Source: Hexactinellida sp. DTS-2022 | Lineage: Eukaryota; Porifera; Hexactinellida | DNA: 64,000 bases | Reading direction: 5' to 3' | Assembly: GCA_028753945.1 (NCBI GenBank) | Contig: JAPNXP010000011.1 | Coordinates: 682,001 to 746,000, forward strand | In this document: one piece after another, positions 33,439 to 43,121 of the stretch | Layout: every line of letters starts with the position of its first letter | How positions within the stretch are numbered: the stretch's first letter is position 1 | Position numbers and translations under genes: made by a program | The notes under the pieces: model-generated | What the model was told of the DNA's origin: nothing | The model's input: the letters and a program-made list of their open reading frames with translations, nothing else | Databases searched by the model: none

Positions 33439-33724
33439 CTATTGTAGGGGTTTTGGCTTGGTTTTGTATATTAAAATAGGAACGTCTCCTAAATACAAAT
33501 ATACAAACGGTCTCTTCTCATAATCACCTATACCACCTACATCTATCTTGCAATGCAATCCCAAACGGATTTATATTTTATATCAAACTATAGTCTCAGG
33601 TAGATAGCTATTTCTCTTTCTTCTGTTTGGTAATAGCAAACGCTTTCATTGCGGTTTATATTGCGAATATTTGAGCGCTTGTACTAATATTAGATTTCTT
33701 TATGAACGGTTTTATGTCTGACAT
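33439..33724 (-). pseudogene. LC8-type dynein light chain pseudogene 2
   Basis: A second minus-strand copy directly upstream of the first. It starts near ATG 33722-33724 (MSDIKPFIKKS). Family segments are STSAQIFAI, TAMKAFAITKQ, FDIKYKSVWDCIA, GDYEKRPFVYLYLG and DVPILIYKT. It has stops after FAI and after the DCIAR segment, plus frame breaks. It differs clearly in sequence from pseudogene 1, so the pair is an old tandem duplication, not a recent one. Confidence 0.75.
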
Positions 33725-33844
33725 TAGTAAAGGAATTTTACATACATGATACATCGTTTCTATATTATCATTGAACAAAGGGTTAATTCAACCATTGAAA
33801 TGTGTTAATTTTTGATTTAGTTCCTATTTCAATGTTTCCTTATC

Positions 33845-34240
33845 ACTGTGCCGACTATACTATAGTAATGTGGCCCAGTTCTAATCTTACTGCCTTGGTT
33901 AGTTATTACTGTGCCGACTATACTATAGTATAGTGGCCCAGTTCTAATCATACTGCTTTGGTTACCGTTTATTGATCCGTATCCTCTCCACAGAACTGAG
34001 TTTTACTAACTAAGAGCCCAAATTTTCAGGATATTTGTCTCATGGGTTACAGATGTGCACCTGGGGTCACGATTTGTATTACATTATTTTGGACACATTT
34101 TTACACCTGTTTAATGTTCCAACAGCAACAATAAACAGTGCGGGAAAATTCAATTTATATGCATTCGATGGAGAATCTAATTCTACACCTTTTCACAGTG
34201 CACGAATTTTTAAATTGGGTTTCGTTTGTGCCACCATGGC
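33845..34240 (-). repeat. Unit B fragment with two inverted minisatellite copies
   Basis: Two inverted palindromic-core copies (near 33850 and 33920; the first has lost part of the core), then the B-unit segment with accccaggtgcac-type content (here gtgcacctggggtcacg, about 34054). It is cut off at 34240 by the next MITE. It shows that the array element is dispersed 20 kb away from the main array. Confidence 0.82.
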
Positions 34241-34247
34241 CTACTAT

Positions 34248-34560
34248 CATAGGCGTCGAACTTTCCAATTTTTCTGAAAATCTGTGGGGGGGGCAGCCAG
34301 AGAACATTTAAAAGACATTTATTTTATGTTGCAATTAATACGCAAAAATCACACATAATTTTTTTATTAATAGCTTAATTAAGTGAGATTTAAATTTACT
34401 GAGAAAGCTTTATGCAACCTGACATTTGGGGCAAATTAAAAACCTGTTATCTTCCACTGTTTCAACTAATTTTAAAGACAAACGCCAGCTGAGGGAACGA
34501 AATCTTGGGGGGGCGAGACCTATGCTGCCCCCAGCCGCCCCTCCTGCAACGACGCCTATG
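34248..34560. mobile_element. hAT-type MITE, 313 bp, exact 8-bp TSD
   Basis: Termini cataggcgtcg and cgacgcctatg form an inverted repeat. Target duplication cctactat lies at 34240-34247 and 34561-34568. Runs of G near one end and C near the other, no ORF. Inserted into a unit B fragment. Confidence 0.94.
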
Positions 34561-34659
34561 CCTACTATATTATACGGCTAGTCAGTGTTTACTTTCTAAT
34601 TGCTCGTAGAATGAATTACCTACAGTAATGGAATATACTAAACTTAGGTTTACAAAATA

Positions 34660-34828
34660 CAGTAGAGCCTCTGAACAACGGACACCTTGGGACCGGAACC
34701 GTTGTCCGCTATTTAGAAGTTGCTTTTCTATTAGACATATGCTAAATAAATAAATCCGTGCCACGAGGGTTGTCCGTTATTTAGAGGTTGTCCGCTATTT
34801 GGAGTGTCCGTTATGGGAGGCTCCACTG
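34660..34828. mobile_element. pogo/Tigger-like MITE, 169 bp, TA target
   Basis: Ends are cagtagagcctctgaacaac and gggaggctccactg, flanked by TA. Internal 'gtccgctatttagaagttg' repeats. A close relative, 57337-57523, sits in the second NLR segment. Confidence 0.85.
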
Positions 34829-34856
34829 TACTCTAGAAACATCTAAAATACTTTTG

Positions 34857-35041
34857 AGAATGATTTCACGGGAAAAACAGAACAGCTGTTCTCCAAACAG
34901 GATTGGAACTTTAAGCCCGAACAAGCACCCATCAGTAATGGGGCTCAAACACAATCCGATTGTTCCAACGGGGTTTCTAACGGGCACGCTCATTCGAGTA
35001 GAGACCCCAGCCCAGCTAATACCGAAGGAATGGGGGAATAG
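34857..35041 (+). CDS. Orphan exon-like frame, disordered tail of unknown protein
   Basis: An open frame reads NDFTGKTEQLFSKQDW, then KPEQAPISNGAQTQSDC, NGVSNGHAHSSRDPSPA and ends GMGE with TAG at 35039-35041. An in-frame stop just upstream and a ttttgag before it suggest a splice acceptor near 34854. Serine-, asparagine- and proline-rich composition fits a disordered C-terminal tail. No family recognised and no partner exon found; it may belong to a gene interrupted by the MITEs upstream. Other frames here are ordinary shadows. Confidence 0.35.
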
Positions 35042-35760
35042 GAACAGAAACTCGACAAGCTCTCCAAAGAAAAAATCTGAAATTAGAAATGATAAAAAGC
35101 AAGAGTAATTTAGTGAAAATTATTTCCATAATTAGGTCATTTTTATTCTATTGCATGATGCTTGCTATTTCGATCCTATTTTTATTATTCGGACCGAACT
35201 GTCTGTTTTTTAATACAGTCAATATTACTATATACATATTATCTGTAAATTTATCGCATTAAAACTGTAGATAATTATAGCCACTAACACCTCTGAATGG
35301 TGTAGATACTGACTAAACAAGCTTTTCAATCTTTTCAGATTTTCAAGGACATTGATAGTCAAAAGATGGAGTTTGCAATTCTCCAAATCCTTTGTAGGAC
35401 TAAATAATTCATATGTTTAGTAAATCTTCATATGTTTAGTATTGTTCCAAACAAATATTCAATTCTAGATCTTATAAATTGTTAATCAACAGACAAACAA
35501 CACTAAAGCGATATATAGTTGTTGTTATTGTTGTTGTTGTTGATGATCATTCTTAAATAATTCCTATCGCTATTACTCCTTAACTGATATTTTGCCTTAT
35601 TCCTATTAATTGTTCATAAACTGTGTCAAAATAGAAATTTATTAAAATCTTAAAATGAGCAGAATCTTTTGGGAGGTGTACAGGGATTTTAGCCAATGTA
35701 CAGGGGAAAATTGGAGCCTGTACAGGGATATGACTCAAATAGGTTGGCAGGTATGTTGTT
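35042..35760. other. Non-coding stretch with repeat fragment
   Basis: AT-rich, with a GTT/TTG microsatellite at about 35518-35542 and, at about 35690-35760, a fragment of the dispersed family seen at 58060-58110 (gtacaggggaaaattggagc). That fragment replaces the 3' end of the small-GTPase pseudogene. A 22-codon open stretch after ttttcag at about 35340 is too short to call. Confidence 0.5.
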
Positions 35761-35769
35761 GGAACTAGC

Positions 35770-36688
35770 TGCTGTTCTGTCCTTATATGCTGTCCCAATT
35801 TGGGAGATTAGCTCCTCGAAAGCTGACTCGCGTTCATAGTGGTCATAGCGCTCGTATTAAAGCAGGAGATCTTCTTGCGTTTGTAGTCCTCCAGGCACTG
35901 TTCGTAAGTCCTGGTGTCAATTCCCTCGTTCTCTGCCTTGTTAGCAATCACTATGTAGGCTGGGAATCTGTGGTCCGGATAGTAGTTGTGTACCTGATCC
36001 TCCCAGGAGCTCAGTCTACGGTATGTCTCCTCTTTGGTTATGTCCCAAGTGAAGATAAAGCCCTCTTTGTGTCTACTGACGAATAGTCAGCTGACTAGTT
36101 AGTAGGAACACGGTTAATTAATACGAACACTATAATACCCTTCAAAGCATCTTCAATTAAATGGTAATGGTTAATACGAATTCCGGATAAGGCGAACGCA
36201 TTATGACGGTCCCTTGTTGTTCCTACTAACGAGGTTCTACTGTTTTCACAGAAAGTGCAGAATATAGATTTACTAAACATATGAATTATTTAGTTTGTAC
36301 GTAAACTTTTACAGAATACCAAATTTACGAAAATTATACTCCTACTTCACATTTCTTACCATTTATAATACAAAAAGGGTGGTCTGTCACACATTGGTTA
36401 AAAGCGCTACATATCATTAGAACAATATACTAATCCCAATGGCTCCCCTAACCTGTAGAAGTTGGAAGTGATGCTACTCGCGTTGGCCTCCATCCCGGCC
36501 GTATCGTGCAGGCGGATAGTCATGCGCTGCTCCTTGTTGTCGCGGGTCGGCACATCGAATGGCACGTCCTAAAACTCCCCCACAGTGTCGCAGGATACAT
36601 TCTCTATGTAGCAGTTGTATTTGAATCGCCGGATCAGCGAGGTCTTCCCCACCCCGCCCGCTCTCGCCCAGCAGAGCCATGTTAAGCA
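35770..36688 (-). pseudogene. Ras/Rab-type small GTPase, two exons, broken
   Basis: Minus strand. Exon 1 (36453-36688) follows a cacag acceptor and contains the P-loop region ALLGESG...VGKTSLIRRF, IENVSCDTVGEF and G3 motif DTAGME, ending NFY at donor AG/GTTAGG. A 377-bp intron contains a MITE. Exon 2 (to 36075) joins in frame: KEGFIFTWDITKEETYRRL, G4 motif NKAEN and G5 motif TSA, then FEELISQIG. These are the guanine-nucleotide binding signatures of the family. Lesions: 4 extra bases inside the P-loop, a stop where GEF(Q)DVP is expected, and a 1-bp loss just after TSA. The region is GC-richer than its surroundings, so it was coding until recently. The tail is replaced by a repeat fragment. 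Confidence 0.75.
36098..36242. mobile_element. pogo/Tigger-like MITE inside the GTPase intron
   Basis: Contains aggaacacggttaattaata at one end and aacgaggttctactg at the other, the same 'tacgaacac ... gaggttctactg' design as 37211-37350, 49825-49997 and the fragments near 57000 and 63605. The left end is eroded, so the limits are approximate. Confidence 0.65.
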
Positions 36689-36737
36689 CTGTGATACCGA
36701 GAGGGTCCCCCCTCCCCCTGGTTCCACCTTTGCCATA

Positions 36738-37136
36738 CCTTATTATAGGAAATTAACGCGTCATGAAATTAACGCGAATTTCTCAAAATCGCGTTAATTT
36801 CATGACGCGTTAATTTAATGGAGCGTTAATTTCCATGACCTTAATTTCCTGCTATTTAGCAAAATTATACAATGGATGTACAAACTTCCGAGCTACATAT
36901 TTTCAGATGTGCAACTAGTTTAAAAGGATATACCATGTCTATCAAGTTGATTGGAAGCCTTTTTGTGCACAATAATGGTATTAAATCAGGAGATTAATAA
37001 ACCTGAAATTTTTAATAAAATTTATTCGCGTTAATTTCATGTATTTGAAAATGTTCAGCTCCAATTCGCGTTAATTTCATGGAGCGTTAATTTCCTTCGC
37101 GTTAATTACATGCCGCGTTAATTTCCTATAATAAGG
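36738..37136. mobile_element. mariner-type MITE, 399 bp, TA target (copy 1)
   Basis: Ends are ccttattataggaaattaac and gttaatttcctataataagg, flanked by TA on both sides. Built from many 'gcgttaatttcatg' sub-repeats in both orientations around a unique middle. A second copy, inverted, is at 41182-41579 with the same middle, so the two are true family members. Confidence 0.92.
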
Positions 37137-38275
37137 TAAGCTAACTTATATAATTAGTATATAAGTTATCACTGTGAAGTTATAGTCTATAGCATACTCT
37201 GCTCAAATATATAGTAGACTCTCGTTGGTATGAACACTACTTCAGTCCCCTTCAAATCCTTTTCAATACAAATGAAATTGGTTAATTTATAGCATAAGGA
37301 GTACACATTTTGACGGTCCCTTGGTGTACGAACTACCGAGGTTCTACTGTACATGGAATTTAGAATAAATTGCAACAAGTCAAGTGTAACATTTTGTGTA
37401 AATTTTTATAAGTTGGAGGAAATATGTAATTCTGATAATTTCTGTGTTATTCTCAGCTGATCAATTGTTTATCAACTCCCTATCCCCTGTACTTACCCTC
37501 TAGCTGCAGCACTCTGGTTACTCTCTACCGTAGGTCTACTCATATCCGTGTAGGAATGTAGTACAGTCAGTCAGGTTCTTATTATGAACATTCAAGGGAC
37601 CAAATTTGTGTTCATAATAGAGAGACTTCATAATAAGCGAACTCAACTTAATGCAAACCCTATGTAAGTTGTTAAATTGGGACCATAGGGCTTGTTCATA
37701 ATAAAAAGTTCTTAATATTAAGCAGACAAAAATTTGTTCACAATAAGTATCTACTGGCACATTAGCATTAGCACTCAGCCATATTGTGAAACTTGACTCT
37801 TAGCCGAATAACTAGTGTGTTCTTCAATACTAACATAATTGCTAAATTCAGCCAACTTCTCAATAGAGGAGCCCCTCGGTCTTATATTGCATTCGATTTA
37901 CTATAAGAAATTATCAGAAAGAATTAAATTAATTTGTAAATTGGTGTTGTATTGCTTGTTTGTTAGTTGTATTTGTTTACATATTAATTTGTTTGTTTAT
38001 TTGATTATTCATTGCACAAGTAATAGTATACAGTGGTGTTCGCCTAACAGCAATATTGCTATAATTGCAAGTTACTTTTCATCCAAAGCGAGCATTTAAT
38101 ATTAATTAGTTACTTGTTATTACGAACCCCACAGTATTATCTAAATCTTTAATTGTTTGTGACCTTGATAAATGCTGCTTTATTTGTGTTTAGCTAATAC
38201 AATGATTGCAAATGGGATCCTAGCTATAAACAGACTAACAATAATACTACAATTAATCTAATTCATTGTCTGTCG
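37137..38275. other. Gene-free stretch with one MITE
   Basis: Contains a Tigger-like MITE at about 37211-37350 (ends tagtagactctcgttggt and gaggttctacta-like) and, from about 37556, the 'cagtcaggttctt' dispersed repeat shared with 16260 and 54298. No coding region recognised in the remaining AT-rich sequence. Confidence 0.6.
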
Positions 38276-39547
38276 CTACTTCCTCTCTCTCTCTAACTTG
38301 CTACTGTCTTCTAAAATTTGAATATTCTGCTCGAGTGATTCGTTATCTGACTCGCTACCACTATTAGATGTGTCTGTGTTCCATTTACGTAGTTTGGTAT
38401 CCTTGCTAGCAGCTGCACTCTTGGACTCCTTATTCATGTCGCGAATCAGGGCTCTTCTCTCCCTCTCCTTTAAGTACCTCATTGGTTCTGCCGCCAAGCA
38501 CGCTAGTATCTATATAGATTGATGCAACAGTATACCTATATAGACTAGGGCGCCTCGCTTGCTAGGTCGCTTTGCGGCAGAACCCAACCACACACCAACT
38601 GCTTCGAGGTTGGTGTGTGGTTTATACACTTCTAACATTGATTATAAAGCGTAAATAGGCCTAAATAGTCAAATTTAAAAATGTGAAATTTTAGTGATGA
38701 CGTCATCATGTGATAATGAGTTAGCATATCGGTAATCTGGTGTGACCAAAGTGTCCGCATCATTAATGTGCATGTTCTATTAAGTTTTCAGATTTTTATC
38801 TCTTAGAGTGTCCGAATTATGTGCGATTAAGTGACTTTTCAGGGTTCTCGAAATGTGACAATGACGTCATAACTTGTCGAGGTGTGAGAAATTTTGAGTG
38901 AAAACCTCAAATTGTTGACGGGTGCCAAAAGTTACCACTATATGCCAAAAATCACATTTGGAGACCGGAAACTTAATGCTTTATCAATTTTTATAATTGG
39001 AGCCTCTCAGACTCAAGTTAAAACCCCCGAGATCGCGACGTTCCAGTCCTTTACTTAAGGAGTCTATGAACTAAGTACATAACTGACTAACTATCTAACA
39101 ACAAATACAACAACAACAACAACAACAACAAAAACAACAAGTATTCATCCAAGTAGACTCCGCTTAACTGGTATATTTAGTGACAAGGGGGAATACTCTA
39201 TAATCTACTGCAACATTTTGTTAGTATGAATGCCCTGTTGCCTACTGCTTGCTGTCCACTGACATTCTACAGTGTCTACTCGTTACAGTTATAACCTTGT
39301 CATCAGCTGTATCTGGGAATGACCCTATGACGTTAGTACCCTGGCACTTAGCACAGCACCCCTTATTAGTGGCGCACTGCTTGCATATAGCAAAGTAGGC
39401 TCTGTTAACCATCTTCAGCCCGCACAGCAGACACATCTTTGGTACAGAGAGCACCTTGTACTTCCCGTACTTAATCATCCACTCTATTACCCCGGTGCAT
39501 CTCCTGCAGAGACCGGACACCTCAGTAGTGCTGACCCTTGTACTCAA
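38276..39547 (-). CDS. C9orf85-like (DUF2039) zinc-ribbon protein, partial gene model
   Basis: The exon in 39242-39547 matches the C9orf85/DUF2039 core. Its four CxxC pairs (CRRC, CLLC, CKQC, CAKC) are spaced around IEWMIKYGKYKVLSVPKMC, as in the human protein's CQRC/CVKC/CRPC/CAKC. The pairs probably bind zinc; the cellular role of the family is poorly known. The open frame continues past CAKCQG, but a donor (CAGG/GTACTA, boundary 39340/39339) could join it to a second open segment at 38276-38497 (RYLKERERRALIRDMNKES, acidic tail, stop), keeping frame as CAKCQEPM. That join is inference, because the acceptor ggcggcag has little pyrimidine tract and lies in an inverted repeat. The N-terminal exon is missing from view: a hAT-like element (39545-40095) is inserted immediately upstream. 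Confidence 0.68.
38483..38583. repeat. Short inverted repeat at the putative splice acceptor
   Basis: ggttctgccgccaagc (38483 onward) is mirrored by gctttgcggcagaacc ending at 38583, with about 55 bp between. It may be a small MITE that inserted into, or created, the acceptor of the C9orf85-like tail exon. Confidence 0.6.
38586..38622. repeat. Perfect 14-bp hairpin
   Basis: aaccacacaccaac (38586-38599) and gttggtgtgtggtt (38609-38622) are exact reverse complements around a 9-base loop, tgcttcgag. It lies just beyond the inverted repeat 38483-38583, within the proposed intron. Confidence 0.85.
38745..38965 (+). repeat. Dispersed repeat, inverted partner at 42630-42835
   Basis: Landmarks tgccaaaagttaccactata, tctcgaaatgtgacaatgac and gcatcattaatgt are all found in reverse complement at 42630-42835. 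The two copies bracket the nested-transposon region 39.5-42.4 kb. Confidence 0.8.
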
Positions 39548-40095
39548 GGCCGGATTACCCTATAAGCTAACTAAGATATAGCTTGGGGGCCTTCACAAGT
39601 TTTGGACCTCAATTTCTGTAAAGCCATCGGAATAAGGGAGGCCTTGGCAGCCCCAGTTTTTAGGAGCTTCCGATGATAGTGGCTTCAATATCTCTATGTT
39701 GTTCTAGAATATTCCTTTAGGACTGGCACCTATTATGACATCATAGAAAAATTTGCTCGCCAAAAAGTTCGGGAAAAGAAATTTGTAAGCATGCTACAAG
39801 GTCTTAGTAACTGTATTGATGTCCTTTCCCACTTAATTGACACTGTGTAGTTTGTCATATTATTGCATTCTTATACCCGACTGGGCGTTTCTAACTTGAA
39901 TTTAGGAAGAGATATTAATCCTCTCTTTTCAGTGCTTAGCCTCCACTTTCTATTGTATTCGCCTCTTTTTCTATGCGAAATACTATTCTTGGATTATCTC
40001 ACCGGGATTTTTAGTTACACCTTATAAAACTCATTGGGTAGGGCCTCCGACACTCATTTAGCTTAGGAACCTCAAATTATCTTAGTCCGGCCCTG
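39545..40095. mobile_element. hAT-like element, 551 bp, 8-bp TSD with one mismatch
   Basis: Ends caaggccggattaccc and agtccggccctg are imperfect inverted repeats. The flanks are cttgtact and cctgtact (7 of 8). It is inserted directly upstream of the C9orf85-like exon and separates it from any 5' exon. No transposase motif seen in either orientation. Confidence 0.75.
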
Positions 40096-40197
40096 CCTGT
40101 ACTCTTTAATAATTACTTTAAAATCATTGAAAATGAAATACAGTAGAACTCAGTTAAGACGTATCACCCTGGGAGACAAGAAATAGTACGTACTAAC

Positions 40198-40971
40198 CAA
40201 AGCTGGGCACTAATCCGTTAATCCGTTAATCGTTAATTAACGGAAGTTAAGGATGTTGACTAATATAGATATAAGATTCAAATTCACATAAGTGTCACTA
40301 TTGAAAATCCAAAAATACACTAAACGGTCAAAAGGATTTAAACAATAATAATTTGTATTCATATATTCAAGCTTCTAGCACGATAATAACATTTGTAGAT
40401 GATTCAACATTGATGTTCACTTAAAACGATAAGTTGACATGAGAGAATTAGAATATACAAATTCTGATTTAAGATTTGAATATCACATGGTCGAATTACT
40501 ATAGGTGCTTAATTTCTAACCATTGCGATTATTTTCCAGTGAAATACAGTCGCATTCCCATTTGTTCCACTTGTACTACAAGTGGCACTTGGTAGGGACA
40601 CGTATTCATGGATATTAGAAAAAATTACTTAAAATCGCAAGTTTATAGCTATAGCAAGATATTTAAAGTCTTCCACTTATTTCCATTATTATTCGCTGAT
40701 TATACGATATAAAGGTTGTACTAGCATATATCTTAGCTTGAATGACCCAACAAAGGAACATTTTATAGTTAGAGCACTTTTTGAGATGTCTTATAGCAAA
40801 AAAACTGATTTTGTTGTTGTTTGTATAATATAAATTAACTGTAACGGATTAAGGTTAACTTCCGTTACATTTTTAACTTATTAACGGATTAACTGTTAAC
40901 GAAGTTAACTTTTTGGTTAACGGATTAACGATTAACGAAGTTAACTTTTTGATTAACTGTGCCCACCTTTG
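40198..40971. mobile_element. hAT-type element, 774 bp, exact 8-bp TSD
   Basis: Ends caaagctgggcac and gtgcccacctttg; target duplication gtactaac at 40190-40197 and 40972-40979. Subterminal 'ttaacggattaac' repeats on both sides. No convincing transposase ORF. Confidence 0.9.
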
Positions 40972-41181
40972 GTACTAACCGAGGTACGTCTTATCCGTAT
41001 GCATAATCAACAAGTCGAAATACTGACTTTTTTAATGATATCAATAAGATGTATGGTATACAAGTATATAACATACTTAACGATATGATTAATGTATTTT
41101 AGTTGTCACCTCTCACTTAAACCAAATATAACTGAGTTCTGCTGATACTTTTCTAGAGCACGTACTATCCGAATTAAACTA

Positions 41182-41579
41182 CCTTATTATAGGAAATTAA
41201 CGCGCCATGTAATTAACGCGAAGGAAATTAACGCTCCATGAATTTAACGCGAATTGGAGCTGAACATTTTCAAATACATGAAATTAACACGAATAAATTT
41301 TATAAAAAATTTCAGGATTATTCATCTCCTAATTGAATACTATTATTGTGCCCAAAAAGGCTTCCAATCTACTTGATAGACATGGTATATCCTTTCAAAC
41401 TAGTTGCACATCTGAAAATATGTAGCTCGGAAGTTTGTACATCCATTGTATAATTTTGCTAAATAGCAGGAAATTAAGGTCATGGAAATTAACGCTCCAT
41501 GAAATTAACGCGAAGGAAATTAACGCGATTTGGAGAAATTCGCGTTAATTTCATGGCGCGTTAATTTCCTATAATAAGG
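41182..41579. mobile_element. mariner-type MITE, 398 bp, TA target (copy 2)
   Basis: Same ends as 36738-37136 (ccttattataggaaattaac) with TA flanks at 41180-41181 and 41580-41581. The unique middle is in the opposite orientation to copy 1. Confidence 0.92.
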
Positions 41580-41878
41580 TACATATATTTTATTTACTTG
41601 GGAATAGAAATTGGTAAGTCTAATCCGAGGTACCTCTTATCCGAGTACGTATTAACCGAATCGTTCAAAATGGATCAGATAGGAGGAAAAATCGGTTATT
41701 TGTGAACAGTACGTAATATCTGAGAGTACTTCTTAGTACGTAATAACCGAGTTCACTGTAATACTATCACATTTCTGATACAACTTAACTACAGTGGAGT
41801 TGCTTTATTGGCAACTCGGTTTTGTTCAAAAATCTATACTATTAATACACAAACCTGTATATATACGTATGTATGCTA

Positions 41879-42434
41879 TGTCGATTTTGTCAAATGTTGA
41901 TTTTACAAAATCAACATGTCGATTTTACAAATTCGACACCAATCAACATTCTCTGTGAAGGTGTGGAATGAGGGTAAAAGCCATGCTTAACTGAGTAAGC
42001 ATGTAGCACATAACAAGATAAAAGAACCAGGCTTTAAACAAAGTGTATTGTATGGTTATTTGAAACGCTCGGGCCATTTTAAGTGTGGGTTTACAATTTC
42101 AACAAATAAAATATGTCGATTTTATAAATTCAACATAATTTATTAGTTGATTTTGTAAAATCGACATTCTGAAATGTCGATTTTACAAAATCAACATTTC
42201 AGATTATCGATTTTACAACATCAACTAATAAAATATGTTGATCTTACAAAATCGACATTCTGAAAATATTTGATTTTACAAAATCAACATATTTTATTGT
42301 TTGGTTTTGTAAAATCGATTTGTCAAATGTTGATTTTATAAAATCAACATGTTGATTTTACAAAATAAACTATTTTTACAAATTAAAGTTCAGTTTGGAT
42401 GTCGATTTTGTAAAACAACATTTGACAAAATCGA
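41879..42434. repeat. Array of near-palindromes, TGTCGATTTTG family
   Basis: At least ten repeats of a 22-24-bp near-palindrome of the type attttacaaaatcaacat in both orientations. They are bounded by tgtcgattttgtcaaatgtt at the left and its reverse complement (catttgacaaaatcgacat) at the right. The matching outer ends suggest one TIR element whose interior amplified. A solo end occurs at 14432-14466. Confidence 0.85.
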
Positions 42435-43121
42435 CATAAGATATACGTATATGTACAGTAGATGTCGGACACACCGGTTATAAGAACATATCGGATATAT
42501 GCACACTATGTTGGAAAACGGTTGCCATATACCCTGTATATTTGATGTCGTTTATAAGCACATTAAGTGCAGTTCCCGACGATGTGCTTATAACCGGCAA
42601 CCACAGTAGTAAGAAACTGGGCGGTATCCAAATGTGATTTTTGGCATATAGTGGTAACTTTTGGCACCCGCCAACAAGTTGAGGTTTCCACTCAAATTTT
42701 ATCACACCTCGACAATTATGATGTCATCGTCACATTTCGAGAACCTTGAAAATTCACTTAATCGTACATAATTCGCGCCCTCTAAGAGATAGAAATATGA
42801 AAATTTAATAGTACATGACATTAATGATGCTATGAAATATGGAAGAACAGACTTTATGAGTTTGCAATAAGAACAATAGTGGTTCATTGAATTATGTATA
42901 ACAGCACAAGTTGCATATAATAAAGTAGTTTGTAAATGAAAAAGTAGAATAGAGGACATAATCAGGAAATTTACAACCAATTATTTCCATTGATTTTGTG
43001 TAGAGTTTCTTATTTCACCTCCGATTCGCTGACAACAAAACAGTATATAATATATGTACATATATACAGTTACAAACAATCACACCAAATTATATTATTC
43101 AAAAGTAAAACTATGCAATGA
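42435..43121. other. Gene-free 3' flank of the fusion gene
   Basis: Holds a small element with ends acagtagatgtcggaca and cggcaaccacagtag (42454-42609, related to sequences near 20188 and 51330), the inverted partner of 38745-38965 at 42630-42835, and then AT-rich 3' flank. No coding region. Confidence 0.65.

Larger units (their letters stand above)
40141..41758. mobile_element. pogo/mariner-type element split by two later insertions
   Basis: Outer ends are cagtagaactcagttaagac (40141) and ccgagttcactg (to 41758), TA on both sides. Removing a hAT insertion (40198-40971) and a mariner MITE (41182-41579) leaves a body of about 440 bp resembling 20813-21266. The nesting order is therefore clear: this element is the oldest of the three. 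Confidence 0.82.

Noticed and set aside
35340-35410. Possible 22-codon terminal exon after ttttcag
   Set aside because: Too short, no neighbour to splice to, and a stop after TK could arise by chance.
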